From positions 1 to 28,442 of the forward strand of contig CAJNOQ010001799.1 in the NCBI GenBank assembly GCA_905250885.1: a stretch of 28,442 bases of DNA, given 5' to 3'. The position numbers and the translations under genes are program-made. The notes below the pieces were generated by a model. It was not told the origin of the DNA. It saw only the letters and a list, made by a program, of their open reading frames with translations, and ran no database searches. Positions 1 to 14,837 of the stretch are shown here, one piece after another. The stretch is from Didymodactylos carnosus (taxonomy: Eukaryota; Rotifera; Eurotatoria; Philodinida; Philodinidae). Numbering within the stretch: the first letter of the stretch is position 1; the number at the start of each line of letters is the position of its first letter.

Positions 1-146
1 TTATCTCGAAGTACAAGTATAAGTACCAAGTACTTTTCTTAAAGTATAAGTACAAGTATCAAGTACATTTTTGCAAGTACAAGTATAATACTTTTACTTG
101 AAAAAGTACTAAAAGTACAAGTACAAACACTTTCGTCCTAGCTCTG
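1..146. mobile_element. hAT-like element end filled with AAGTAC repeats
   Basis: The first 125 bases are built almost entirely from the hexamers AAGTAC and AAGTAT and a few reverse-complement forms (ACTTG, GTACTT). Read on the minus strand from position 146, the block starts CAGAGCTAGGACG, which resembles hAT terminal inverted repeats of the CAGAG.TGGGCA type. It then runs into the repeated words, as subterminal repeats of hAT elements do. It abuts the reverse-transcriptase reading frame of the Penelope-like element exactly where the similarity to that family stops, so it probably inserted there. The other end and the second target-site copy would lie outside the window, so the hAT assignment is an inference. 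Confidence 0.5.
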
Positions 147-1272
147 AAGTCAATAGTCTCATCCAGCGGAACATTTGTGTAAAGACTAGTTACATCGAAA
201 GAAACCAGAATACTACCCGTAGACAGTAGTTCATTGGTTTTAAGTGTTCTAACAAAATCAAAAGTATCTTTGACAGTGTAGGAGTTTTTAGGTGATTCCG
301 ATAAAATTTTTGTTAGTTCTTTTCCTAATCTGTAGTTGAATGTGTTTATAGCAGATAAAACAGGTCTTAATGGTGTATCCTTTTTATGCACTTTTGGCAA
401 CCCGTACATGAAGTCTGGATTAGACCCGACTGGTCTAGCGTTGTTATATAAAGATTCACTTATGTGCCCCTGATTATATAGTCTACGTAAAAGATTAGTA
501 AGACTAGTTTCTCGAGCTATAGTAGGATCAGTGCATAAAGGTTGAAACTTAGTATGATCATTCGAGATTTGAGACATTTTTTCATAATAATCAGTTCGAT
601 CCATAACAACTACTCCTCTACCTTTACCAGGTCTTGTGATTACAATTGACTTATCCATTTTCAAAGATTTGAGCATCTTCTGATTATGTTCTATCTCATT
701 CCTAACTTTTTCCCTCAACCGTCTGGTATTCCAACGGAAGGAATCGGTAAGTGAGCGGGGTTGTGAGGCCAAGTTCAATTCTTTAGGATTCAATATACGT
801 ATATCCTTATTACTAACACTATCGGTATCCTTTAGATCTTTCAAAAACTGTCAATGTTCTTGATATACTCCAGATACTCGATGGAAAAAATTCTCCATAT
901 TTCCTATGATGTTTATTTCATCTCCATCTGTTGGCATATAAGACCAAAATTCAATCCTCGAGCAAGACATTCCTTCTCCTCTCCCGTCAACGCCCTACTC
1001 GACAAGTTCCTCACTATTTTGTCTATATTCAGGTTCGTATAACTGCCGACTTGATCTTCACCACCAATGTCCATGTAATTATGTAATTTCTTACGGTGTC
1101 TCTCTTCAACCAATTTTGACTCATCAGCAGTTTTTAATTTTATCACCTGGAGAAGTTTTTGGAACACCAAATAACTAACGGAATTTCTTAATTCATCACA
1201 GGCATCAAGATGTTGTCTATGTGTTCTACGTGACAGTGTGTATTTATAATGAATTTCATCACGCAAAAACAC
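147..1272 (-). pseudogene. Penelope-like retroelement, N-terminal region and start of reverse transcriptase (broken)
   Basis: This is the 5' part of the single ORF of a Penelope-like element, read on the minus strand. The segment 1272-913 holds the N-terminal region ending in the family signature NLSSRALTGEEKECLARGLN. The segment 844-147 holds the start of the reverse transcriptase: KGRGVVVMDRTDYYEKM, then GLPKVHK, PLRPVLSAINTFNYRLGKEL, and motif A SFDVTSLYTNVPLDETID. The two are in different frames: a one-base loss near 933-940 shifts the frame just before the expected PTDGDE segment, and an in-frame TGA lies at 851-853. The catalytic Y.DD motif, thumb and endonuclease are missing because a hAT-like repeat interrupts the frame at about 147. 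The frameshift plus stop mark it as dead. The family assignment rests on several motifs and is strong. Confidence 0.88.
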
Positions 1273-1291
1273 TAGTAGCTTTTCACAATGA

Positions 1292-1669
1292 GTAACAGTG
1301 TCACGCTGTGTTACTCGATTACAAACAGGCTGTCTACCTAAACTTCGAACAACTACAACCCTTGAACAAAGTATAATTGAAGAAACTGTTGAGCAACTCT
1401 GCTGTATAAAAAATAAAATAAAAAATCACTCAGTTTATGTTGCAAAATCAGCTATCGGGAAACATTACTCTAATACTAGACATATAATTACAGATAATAA
1501 CTTTGAAATTGTGTTACAAGAAAAACAAAGGTATAAATTGCTGGTTAAGGAATCGTTAGTTATTCGGGCTAGTTTACCCATGCTTAATAGTACGGATCGT
1601 TCAGTACCACTGTATGTGTATTCTGAAGGGGTAAAATCAAGTTTGGGGGATAAAAGAATTCCTAAGTAA
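1292..1669 (+). pseudogene. Penelope-like element, C-terminal GIY-YIG endonuclease fragment
   Basis: An open frame of about 125 codons ends at TAA 1667-1669. Its second half (SAIGKHYSNTRH, then YKLLVKESLVIRASLPMLN) matches the C-terminal half of the GIY-YIG nuclease domain that ends endonuclease-bearing Penelope-like elements: an H...H pair, a conserved Glu in the KES.. segment, and P.LN. The GIY-YIG core strands and the whole reverse transcriptase are absent. It points the opposite way from the fragment at 147-1272, so two partial copies lie head to head with only about 20 bases between them. Inverted, 5'-truncated neighbours are a known arrangement for this class. The frame itself is open, so the fragment is fairly young or simply lucky. 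Confidence 0.78.
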
Positions 1670-3787
1670 GGTTCTGGTGGTTAGTATAGTATAATCCTCA
1701 TCCCCTTATCAACATCTATACAATCTTCTTCATCATCTCTTATCTATTCTTTTTGTTAAGAAAAAAAATTAAAAAAAAATAGAAATTACATTTAACCGAA
1801 TTTCTCCATATAGTCTTCTATGATAGTGTGTGCCTGAATTAAAAACGGAAAAAACACTAGTTATATATAGTCAGTTGTATTTTTTTCCATTTTTATGTAA
1901 CATTCTGTAGAAAGAGAAATTTGAAAATGACCGTATTAACAGGTCAAATATTGAATTGTAATTTTGACGCCTAGTTTTAATCTTTTTAATTTTTTATTAT
2001 TTTTATTAAAAATTTTATTAAAATTGAAATTGAAAAAAAATTTTTCTGCTGAGAAAAAAATTGCTTTATGCTCGAAAGATACGTGCGAACGCACGTACCA
2101 CACGATGGCTGGATCTGCTGCTGATATCTTTCGTGCTGTTTTATGAAGAAATGTCATAGGCAGCTCGAAAACCTCTCATTTTGTTCAGAAATGTTTGTGA
2201 TATACGAAAAAGTTATTTAAAAATAAATTCTCGATCCAATTCGGGAAACGTTTTTCTGAGATTTGGATTTTCTAAAAATCCTTGCTTCAGTAATTTTGAT
2301 GGAACATTTATATACACCACACCAGATTGAACATTCTTTCAGCTGCTCAAATCTTTTTTCAAATTTGTTCTAGCTATTATGATTGAAGAGAAAAATTAAA
2401 ACCAAAGGTGGATGAATAATTTTTCGAGCCACTGTATATTTTACAATGTACTTTTTCTTCCTTGTTTCCGGTATTTCCGTCTTTCATTCCACTTTCTAAG
2501 TTGTTGTATATGTGTTAAGAAGTCCCTGAAACTTATTATATTTTTGAAATCTTTCTCTTTCTCCTTTTGTTGATAATTTTTCTCTATATGTCATGATATT
2601 ATACATAATAATAAATACTGCCTTTCTTTTCGCATTTGTGTGTATAAATGTAGTCTGATGAAGACATCTTCGACCCTAAACCGTTACAGATTTTACTAAT
2701 TAAAATACTTTAGAAAGAATGTTTATCCTTTAAAGTTTTTAACTGAAATGTCGTTTCTAAATCAGTAATCGAGATTTTTTTCTAGCATAGCAGATAAAAA
2801 ATGTGGTGCTTTTTCGCCCGATATACTTGCTATTCTACACTGCAAAGTGCGCTGTTTTGGGGAAGATCTCGGTAATTCTAATAGATTCTAAGAAATAAAA
2901 ACACGAAACGAAATCTTATTTAATTCTTAGAATATTTCTGAAACTTCATCCAATGAATTTCTTTTCGAGATATAGAAAACTTACGTAAAATAAGCACATC
3001 TTTAATCTGCTTAAATAACAACATAAGAAAACAAATGTTAGAACTAATCGCCGAGTGGAGATCGTTTCTTTTGCATTTTCCGTTGTGGAAGGAAAACGAG
3101 AACGTCAAAAAATACTTTCAATAGGAATTAAATAGGATAAACTCTCAAGCATTTAAGACTTCTGATCACCGTTATCACCCTTATACCGCTTTCAGAACTT
3201 TTCTCTTAACCTGCCATAAGATAGTTTAGAAATGTCAAGGTAGATGATTGCGACACTTAACGTCTGAATATTAACAAAATCACTTTTGACCGTATAGAAG
3301 TGAGATAGGAGTTTTCTCTCATGATAAGATGCGTCTTTTACGTTACCGTTAGCAACTAGCGCCATCACCGAAATAATTTCCCCCATTTATCCACGCCAGA
3401 ATTCATAAAATATCGGTGTCCAGCATTTATTGGCGTTTGAACAGCTTTATAAATGCAACTAGAAAACTAAATTTATTTACAAAATATTTTTAAGGTGTAC
3501 CTAGTGACAATAAGATGGAGTAGTATTAGTCATCGTATATATAATGATTGATTTTCGATGAGAGCCACGATGATCGCCAGCTGTGAAATAAAAAGAACAT
3601 TTATGATTTCTTGCTCTAATATTTGCCCGTTCTGTGCTACTTTTAAAAGATCAGTTATGCTGCTTTAATAAATTTTTGATTGTTCTTCTAAACTTTTACT
3701 TTTTAGAACCGTTATTTGTGTTAATATTTAGCAGAGATACTTTCCTGTTATTCCTAGATTTCGTTTATTTTTCATTTCTTCCTACCC
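1670..3787. other. Gene-free upstream region of the kinesin gene
   Basis: No convincing coding exon is seen on either strand; the short open frames here are low-complexity or lack any recognisable motif. The part to about 2700 may be the untranslated 3' part of the plus-strand Penelope-like fragment. It contains a poly(A/T) stretch (1757-1790 and 1980-2060) and an 18-bp palindrome. The rest is plain AT-rich sequence leading to the kinesin start and should contain its promoter, but no TATA box can be singled out. Confidence 0.5.
2080..2097. repeat. Perfect 8-bp inverted repeat TACGTGCG-AA-CGCACGTA
   Basis: Two 8-base arms separated by AA form a perfect palindrome that stands out by its CpG content in very AT-rich flanks. 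The flanks carry a second weaker inverted pair (GAAAGATA before it and TATCTTTC about 40 bases after it). It could be a protein-binding site or a piece of a mobile-element end; nothing in the sequence decides this. Confidence 0.5.
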
Positions 3788-3789
3788 AG
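3764..3789 (+). promoter_or_regulatory. Possible 3' splice acceptor just upstream of the kinesin start
   Basis: A pyrimidine-rich run ends in TTCCTACCCAG at 3789, only 12 bases before the ATG. It looks like a strong splice acceptor, better than many of the acceptors inside the gene. It could end a 5'-UTR intron or be a spliced-leader trans-splice site, which is known in rotifers. No donor upstream could be chosen with confidence. Confidence 0.4.
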
Positions 3790-3801
3790 TAACAGATCGT
3801 A

Positions 3802-7948
<4,147 letters not shown>

Positions 7949-8396
7949 TTAGGTAGTTGATTTTTTATAGTTTTTCGGGTGCTGCTATATATTAACATTT
8001 TTTCTGGTGTTTTGAAAACAGTCGGATGAAAGGGATTAAGAAGATGTCATAACTTTGTCTTGAAACGATCGATGTTATCATATTTTCACGTTTGAACGTC
8101 TTTTATTGTTTAAAAAGCTAACAAATAGATAGATTATTCTTCAAATGGGTTTTTGTTAGCCATAAATGATGTCAGAGAAACTACATTTTTAAAAAAAAGA
8201 GTATTTATTTATTTATTTATTTTAGATTTGACTGAGTGAAAAGAAAATGGTGATCAAGGTTAATTTCCACATTCAAAACTTGTCTATTCAGCTTTCATGT
8301 GCAACAACTCACGCTGACAAATATACCTTTTCTCATTTTTTTAAATGAATTTTATAAAACATATGCGCGTATTATTTGCATTTGCATTTACATCTT

Positions 8397-8417
8397 TCTC
8401 TCTCTCTCTCTCTCTCT
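8397..8417. repeat. (TC)n microsatellite
   Basis: About ten uninterrupted TC dinucleotides lie inside the probable kinesin 3' UTR. No further meaning can be read from it. Confidence 0.9.
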
Positions 8418-9230
8418 TTTTGTATCTTTTACAATTTCGTAGAAGGGAATTTTTATTTGTTATTAACTTTTGTGCTTGCCTTTTCTATTTTTCTTTTTTG
8501 CAATATAGACAAATGTAAAATGAACACAAATTAGCTATTTATTTGTGTGCGTATGAATTTGTTTTTTTTCTTTTTTCTTCCCTCTGGCAGGCAAGGCAAT
8601 TGAGAAGATTTCTTTTCGCCTAGCGAACAAGTCAGAATATATGTATTTTAAGTATTCGTTTCATTTTATATAAAATTCTGTGTAACCTTGTTTTTGTTTA
8701 ACGGTGATCTCTATTATTATGTTTTCTCATGCTTTGCTTCGTTTTTTCAAACATTAGAATGATTTAATACAGAATGTTAGATATTTGCCTATTATTCTTT
8801 GTTTTTTCAAACAGAATAAGCCATCATCGTGTTTGAGATTTTTATACATACTCACACACATTACACATACACGATCTTTCTTCCTAACCTTTTTGAACAG
8901 TTAATAAATTAGTTTTGTTCTCTCCTCTGATGTTGTTGAGTCTCATGTGTGTGCGTACACACACATATTAATCTTTTTAGATTTTATTTGTATCTTCTAT
9001 TTAATCTAGACTTCAACATATGAAATTTGGTTTAGGTTTTATATGTTCATTGACGGTATATGGCTGATAAGATAATATTTGGCTGTGTTTTGTTGTTGTT
9101 TTCCTTCCTCTTTTTTACTATTATACAATAGAGGTTTTGAAACAAAAAATACAATAGTCTATCCTTTTCTGTTTTTTTTACTCTCATTCATGCGCTCTTT
9201 GGCTGTATATGTACATGTTAAATTCAATTG

Positions 9231-9253
9231 AATAAATATCATTTGCAAATAAA
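9231..9253 (+). terminator. Paired AATAAA polyadenylation signals, probably kinesin
   Basis: Two AATAAA hexamers stand at 9231-9236 and 9248-9253 after 1.3 kb of T-rich sequence. They are the best candidates for the mRNA 3' end of the kinesin gene, though an earlier one near 8902 could also be used. Confidence 0.4.
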
Positions 9254-9260
9254 TATTATG

Positions 9261-10969
9261 ATTTCAAACACCTGTCTTGATGATTAACCAGATAGATGAA
9301 ATAGTTCCTTCCTAGTTTTATGCAATTTTTACATGGCAATAGAGTATACATTATGCTTATTTTATTGTTTTATCTGATATCTAAGTCCTTTATCTTCGAA
9401 AATCCTTTATTATTTCTTTTTACGCTATTCTGAAGTTATTTTGAAACAACGTCAGGATCTTATTACATTTTTGCTAAAAAAAGGGAACTATCTGGATAGT
9501 ATCATTTTGCCGTTATACACGTTTATTCATTGATTCTCATTCTACAACTATTCTCTTGCAATCTATGAGTTAGTAGAGACGCATGCTCTATATCGGGATC
9601 GAGATATGCTTCCTAGCTGTAAGTGATTATTACAATTTCGTACGTACAGTCATCATTTCGTACAAGCTATGAGAAACTAAAAGATGAATATCTGGAATAA
9701 TATTCATCATTATTAAAATCATTGGATTGTCTCACTAAAATGTTAATAAACATATAATGAGTTTATGTCAATCACTTGACGAGTTATTAATTGTTTGCAA
9801 TTAACATTTGTCATTAAAGAATTAAAAGAGAAAATAGCTTTAAAATTTGGCCAACAAAACTAATATATTTAGTTGTTTTAGTCGAATAATTTTATACCTT
9901 TTACATTCTTGTAATTAACAAAGATTGAATGGTTATGATCTATGATTAGAGTAAAGCAACGACGTCGACAAAACACTCATTGTTCAATAGTATAATACAT
10001 TTTATTAATTTAATCCATCACCGTATACAATCTGTTTTAGCTCGTTATAGCTTAGTTAAGTTTTTATTGCTAGAGTAAAGTTCTAATTTGATTCAAAATT
10101 GCTGTGCTGCACTTGATATCGGTCTGCCCACACATAACCCTACAAAGATAGAGTGAGTCCGTTACATTTTGTAATATTCACAGCTTCTCAAACAAGAAAC
10201 CTGCGGCCCAATATTATTTTATGTGAATATAAGAAAAATAAAAGTAGACAATAACAAAGAACGAATTTACAGTGGACAAATTTATTTTTCTTTTACTATT
10301 ATTTCGTTTTTTGTTCAAATATGTCATATTATTCTTTGAAACTTACTCAAACAGTTAATAAACGAAAAAAAACAAATTATGCCATAAAAAATCGAACTAC
10401 ACTAATAACAACCAAAATCAGCCACTCGTTGTATAATATATAATTAAAACAGTAAACTAACATGTGTGCCAGTCATTAATTTATACATATGAATAATTCT
10501 GCATACACTTGTATTTTTTTAAGGGAGCTTTTTATTCTACTTGACTTAGCATAAATAAATCTTTTTGAACGTATTTAGACTTGAAAGGAGCAAAATTTTG
10601 TCTGTTGGGGTTTTCTCACAAACTCAGTATCAAAAGAAAAATGTGCTTTTAAAAACTAAAAACGCAATAGTTCTTGGTTTTCTCAACAGAAATTGAATAC
10701 ATTTAAATTCAATGTTTAATAAATATTTCTGATCATGTTTTTCTTAGTTTCAGCTTCTTTGCCATGACTATCTGGTAATCCGAAACTTCCCATATGACTG
10801 GATAGCCATGATATTTTCAGCCCTATAAGCGTTAGTCCAAGGTCAGTCTGAACCAGAAATTTTTTCCTGTTCACTCCTATGATCATACATTTTGTCTTGT
10901 ACCTTTTTACCAAAATGACACTTTCGTAAACGCCTATATCAAAGACTTTTCTCTACACTGGAATCCAAA
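9261..10969. other. Gene-free AT-rich stretch
   Basis: No coding exon, RNA gene or clear repeat is visible on either strand. The longest open frame (about 65 codons at 10716-10913, minus) has no recognisable motif and biased composition, so it is not called. Confidence 0.5.
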
Positions 10970-11085
10970 AGTTGAAGGATCTGAAAAATCAGTCATGCCT
11001 TCGTCCTAGTCCAGTCTCAGTCCGGTTAAAAAAACTTATCAGTCTGGACTCAGCCTCAGTCCGGACTGGAACTTGCCCACCTCTG
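10970..11085. mobile_element. hAT-like element end with CAGTCCGGACT words
   Basis: Repeated variants of CAGTCCGG and CAGTC.GGACT, in both orientations, are followed by GAACTTGCCCACCTCTG ending at 11085. On the minus strand this end begins CAGAGGTGGGCAA, a widespread hAT terminal sequence. The opposite terminus and a target-site duplication were not found, so this is probably a truncated copy. Confidence 0.55.
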
Positions 11086-11334
11086 AAAACACTTAGGCAA
11101 AAACTAGCCTGGAAACACATTGGGGCGCAGCAAAATAAGTTTCTCATTAAAGCTAACAAAGTACAAAAAAACAGCATAGATTGTGAATTGAGGGTCTTTT
11201 TTGGCTAAATTAATGAAAGAATTTTCTAGAAAGAAATTTATTTTCCAAGCTACCTAAGCTTCCGTACATGTGTGATTAGTAGAAGGAGTTTCCGGAATTT
11301 TCTAGAGCGTCAAGCTTCGCCAAAATGTTCGTTT

Positions 11335-11658
11335 ATATTGGAGAATTTTCGGTACTTTGGTATCGTTACCGATACTGTTTTCGCACAGTACCGAAAATTT
11401 CGGCTCGATACCCTGTTAGAGATCGAATCATTTGGCACTTTCGATTCGGTACCAGGGAAAGTACTGAAAAATTCGATATTTACGAAAATCAAGGAACTGG
11501 AGTCTTCGTCGTGTAAGGTGGGAAAAGCTTCTTGTGAGTTCCAAAATAGATTTAGATAAGGAAAAAAACTTTGGTACTTTCGGTACCGAGTTAGTATCGA
11601 AAGCTTCTGTACTTTCGGTACGGTTCCAGTGGTTGGGACCGGTACCGACAATTACCTA
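11335..11658. repeat. Cluster of GGTACCGAAAG words in both orientations
   Basis: At least eight variants of GGTACCGAAA and its complement (TTTCGGTACC) lie within 320 bases, some back to back. The cluster ends at ACCGACAATTACCTA; read on the minus strand it begins TAGGTAATTGTCGGTACC, which could be a hAT-like terminus. Open frames here on both strands arise from the repeated word and are not genes. No matching left terminus or target duplication was found. Confidence 0.6.
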
Positions 11659-11750
11659 GTCTATATACAACACATGTATAGTGCATGTAACTTAGTGCAA
11701 CTGTTTTTCCATCTCTCATTGTAGGGGTTCCAAAATACTCTATTTTTTCA

Positions 11751-11992
11751 GGTAAAAGAAAATATTCGTAGAATAATATATGAAGAAAAAGTTTTTTTAA
11801 GTTTTATGTGGGAAAAAACAGGTTTTATTTAAGAAAGAAAACATCCGTTAAACCTTTTCTACTCACTTCAATCATCTTTTATGACGCTTTTCTTGATGAT
11901 TTTTTCCACATAAAACCCGAAAAAAATCGTAACGGGTTGTACTTTTATTATTTTTTTCTTCATACATTATTCTGCGAATATTTTCTTTTACC
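11751..11992. repeat. Imperfect inverted repeat (fold-back or MITE)
   Basis: The left arm 11751-11818 starts GGTAAAAGAAAATATTCG and contains TTTTATGTGGGAAAAAA. The right arm 11901-11992 is its reverse complement with a few mismatches and about 25 extra bases in the middle. The spacer is about 80 bp. It has the form of a small non-autonomous element, but no target-site duplication was recognised. The open frame across it is not considered a gene. Confidence 0.65.
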
Positions 11993-12704
11993 AAATCTAC
12001 TCAAAACACATTCTTAAGCTCTTTAGTATGACTAGTTTAACATTTGACAATTCACTGTCAACTACAACGCATTCCATGGTGCGAATTAAACCACTTTGAA
12101 ACTACAATATCGTCAAAATCGAAGTTCCCCAAACAGCGTCGCAGCATGACTTTTTGAAAGTTCAGTCGATCTAACTCTTCACCTGCAGCGCATCTGGATG
12201 AACGCTTTATGCCATCGTGATCAGCTTGTCGAGTTCTACAAACTAGTATATATCCCATTGAAACCGAACACTAACACTTGGGGACCTTCATTCGTGAGAC
12301 GGACCGATCATGGTAATACTACCATTTTAATACTGCTCGACCGGAATCTAACCGGTTTTTGAACAGCGAAAGAACTCCGTCAAGCGCTTTTCTCATGCCA
12401 CTTTTTATGGAACTTTTGCGAAAAACTTTGAATTTCTATTGAGAAAACGAAAAATTGTTGCCTTTGAAATTTCTGAAAATACGATTTTCCTATGATAATG
12501 AATTTTGGAAAAAATCTCATATCAATTGAAAATTTTGATTCTAACATTTTTATACACAATTTAACCAATTCACTATTAAATTTATACTGTCTAAATTCCC
12601 TATCGAACGATGACATTTCGAGTTCTTTAGAAGACCTTTAAAATTATTCTAAAATTGAATTTTACAAGGCTGATTTCGGCTCGTTACAATGCATTAAAAC
12701 AGAC
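11993..12704. other. No supported gene
   Basis: Short open frames exist on both strands (for example 12058-12258 minus and 12380-12616 minus), but none shows a family motif, splice context or a clear start. Part of 12058-12360 is less AT-rich than its flanks and could be a decayed coding or mobile-element fragment; it was not identified. Confidence 0.4.
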
Positions 12705-12712
12705 AGTAAAGG

Positions 12713-13003
12713 TTGTGGCGTAACCAGGAATCCGTGGGTGGTAGGGCAGTGCACCACGACCTTTTTTTCAACAACTGAAATACGGCTGCTCAATTCTCAC
12801 TTTCTTAATAGAGAGACAATATAATGTACCTGCACTTTTATTAAGTGAAATTATGTGAACAAAAAAGAAAAAGAAAATGAAATAAATAAACAAATAATAG
12901 TTATTTCAACATTATTCGACAAAAATCTTAGTGGAAATAATTATTTTTTGTTTCTCCCGGTGGCCGGTCGCGCCCGTCTAGCTCACTTCTGGTTACGCCA
13001 CTA
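12713..13003. mobile_element. Non-autonomous hAT-type MITE with 8-bp target-site duplication
   Basis: The element is 291 bp with terminal inverted repeats: left TTGTGGCGTAACCAGGA, right (reverse complement) TAGTGGCGTAACCAGAAG, sharing GTGGCGTAACCAG. It is flanked by the perfect 8-bp direct repeat AGTAAAGG at 12705-12712 and 13004-13011. An 8-bp duplication and a .AGTGGCGTA.C.AG terminus are the hallmarks of hAT superfamily elements. There is no transposase frame inside, so it would depend on a transposase encoded elsewhere. The identical duplications suggest a fairly recent insertion. Confidence 0.88.
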
Positions 13004-13110
13004 AGTAAAGGTGAAAAACAAAATTAAGGAAGCGAAAAGCTTTTTCAGAAATATTTTCCACACTCTGATAGAGAAAGTAATTTGATTCTTTGTTTAAGGT
13101 GAAAAATTTT

Positions 13111-13339
13111 ATAATAGAAATCAAGAATAAAATCACCTTTTTCATGTTGAAATAACTATTTCAAATGAGACGTTTCGTCTTTATTCTAAACTGATTCTTC
13201 TAAACTCTGTTGATCTAGACTCTGCTGGTTTACTCTAAACTCTGTTGACTGATGACGTCCTTAGAATAAAGACGAAACGTCTCATTTGAAATAGTTATTT
13301 CAACATGAAAAAGGTGATTTTATTCTTGAGTTCTATTAT
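13111..13339. repeat. Fold-back element with 79-bp arms
   Basis: The left arm 13111-13189 and right arm 13261-13339 are reverse complements with a single mismatch seen. The 71-bp spacer contains imperfect repeats of TCTAAACTCTGTTGA. It would fold into a long hairpin. It lies only about 100 bp after the hAT-type MITE. Its class is unknown; no target-site duplication was clear. Confidence 0.85.
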
Positions 13340-14276
13340 TAGACAGTAATTTCTTCACAATAAGACTATTTTCGATATTTTCACATTGTTTTTCATGGAG
13401 ATATGAGCATCAGCCCAAATGTCCTGTGATCGGTTTATCGTTACTTGTAATGTTCAAAACGCTACTAGCCCATTGCTGTTCGCAACATTTTTCGAATTAA
13501 TATTTCTCGAGAAGGAAAACATAGTTTTCGAAAAAAAATCTTTATAACTTGAGCTCGGATCGGAAATATTTGTGGTAAAAATTAGGGCTCAATCGAATGC
13601 TTGTTTGCACTATTTGCTAATAGGGTGAAACGAGAAGTGAAAGAATATATTTAAAAACTATATTTTTCGATAGATGTCGTTAGTTATTATGATTCTACAC
13701 AAAGTTATTACTTGACCGCTTTATGCCCAATTATCTTTCTTTCTTCTTTCAATTCTATTGTTTTTCTTTTAATTGTATTGTTTCTTTGTATCTTTTGTTG
13801 ATAGGATATAAACATGTGTTTGATTGAGGATATTCTGATTTCGTTATGAGTGGTCAGAATGTGTACATCAAGATTTGAGAGCGAATGTTAGAAGAGACCT
13901 TATCTGTTTCATCTATCATATTATGCATCTGGTTCTGTATTTCTCTCTACCAGTATTGGAAACGAATTTTTAGTCATCGGAGAAACGTCCTTCTTGTCTT
14001 GAAATGATTTTTATTCTTTAACTAGACTTTCATGATTAAATTAAAAATGACAACACTTTAGGCATGTAGGCAAAAACTGACTAAAAATCGAGTATCTCAG
14101 CAACAAACCACCATCGGCACAAATCAACTTAGGGTATTTCACTACTCACTGAGCTCTACAAGATAAAAGTAGTCTGCGTTCAAAAGCGATTTATAACCTC
14201 AAGACATTCCCTCGTTAATATTTAAGGCCGTTATCTGGCAATAAGTATATTTGCTCTTCCGTTACTCAGCGTAAAT
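13340..14276. other. No supported gene
   Basis: This AT-rich stretch has only short frames and no repeats of note until the minisatellite begins. No exon continuing into the SGT1 gene was recognised here. Confidence 0.5.
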
Positions 14277-14640
14277 ATGTACGTCCGTCACACTCTTTAA
14301 TCACTAAGTGGATACGTCCGTCACACTCATTAATCACTAAGTGGATGTACGTCCGTCACACTCATTAATCACTAAGTGGATGTACGTCCGTCACACTCTT
14401 TAATCACTAACTGGTTGTACGTCCGCCACTCTTTAATCACTAAGTGGATACGTCCGTCACACTCATTAATCACTAAGTGGATGTACGTCCGTCACACAGC
14501 CACATGACTATATGTATGTACGACCGCCACAAAATGTAGAAGCGCACATGCATTTAATTTCGTATGACCCTACACTTAGTGATTAATGAGTGTGTCGGAC
14601 GTATATTCACTCAGTGATTAATGAGTGAATGTGATCGTTA
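14277..14640. repeat. 31-35 bp minisatellite with inverted copies
   Basis: The unit TACGTCCGTCACACTCATTA plus ATCACTAAGTGGATG is repeated in tandem with starts near 14280, 14313, 14348, 14383, 14418, 14449 and 14484. Unit length is 31-35 bases, and a degenerate copy follows near 14516. After about 50 bases come two inverted copies at 14567-14636 (ACTTAGTGATTAATGAGTG and a variant), so the block can pair with itself. It ends about 200 bp before the SGT1 start codon and so overlaps the likely promoter region. Confidence 0.88.
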
Positions 14641-14837
14641 GTATTATATATGATCGTTACTATTTACCCTACACTTTACAGTCAACGGAATAAGAATATG
14701 TGTTCCTGAATATGAATGAATTTTGATACAGTTTCAGACCCTTTTTTTCAGATAGCGCATCGCCTTCATTAACGTAAGCAAATTCTTCTTCTGTTATTTT
14801 GTTGCTGTGCTGAAAGTTTGAAAAAGCCTTGTTAACA

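Larger units (their letters stand above)
7949..9260 (+). other. Probable long 3' UTR of the kinesin gene
   Basis: About 1.3 kb of T-rich, non-coding sequence follows the kinesin stop. The first good polyadenylation hexamers are an AATAAA in TTAATAAATTAG near 8902 and a pair at 9231-9236 and 9248-9253. It includes a short (TC)n run and several ATTTA elements. The UTR end is inferred from the hexamers alone. Confidence 0.45.

Noticed and set aside
2655..2690. CTGATGA followed by a small stem, resembling a hammerhead ribozyme downstream of the Penelope-like endonuclease fragment
   Set aside because: The GAAA box is replaced by GACCCTAAAC and the stem would use bases of the CTGATGA box, so the conserved core is not complete.
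11272..11651. Three overlapping open frames of 63-113 codons on both strands
   Set aside because: The GGTACCGAAA words avoid stop codons in several frames; the peptides are repetitive and match no family.
12058..12258. Minus-strand 66-codon frame with balanced composition
   Set aside because: No motif of a known transposase or host protein, and no continuation on either side.
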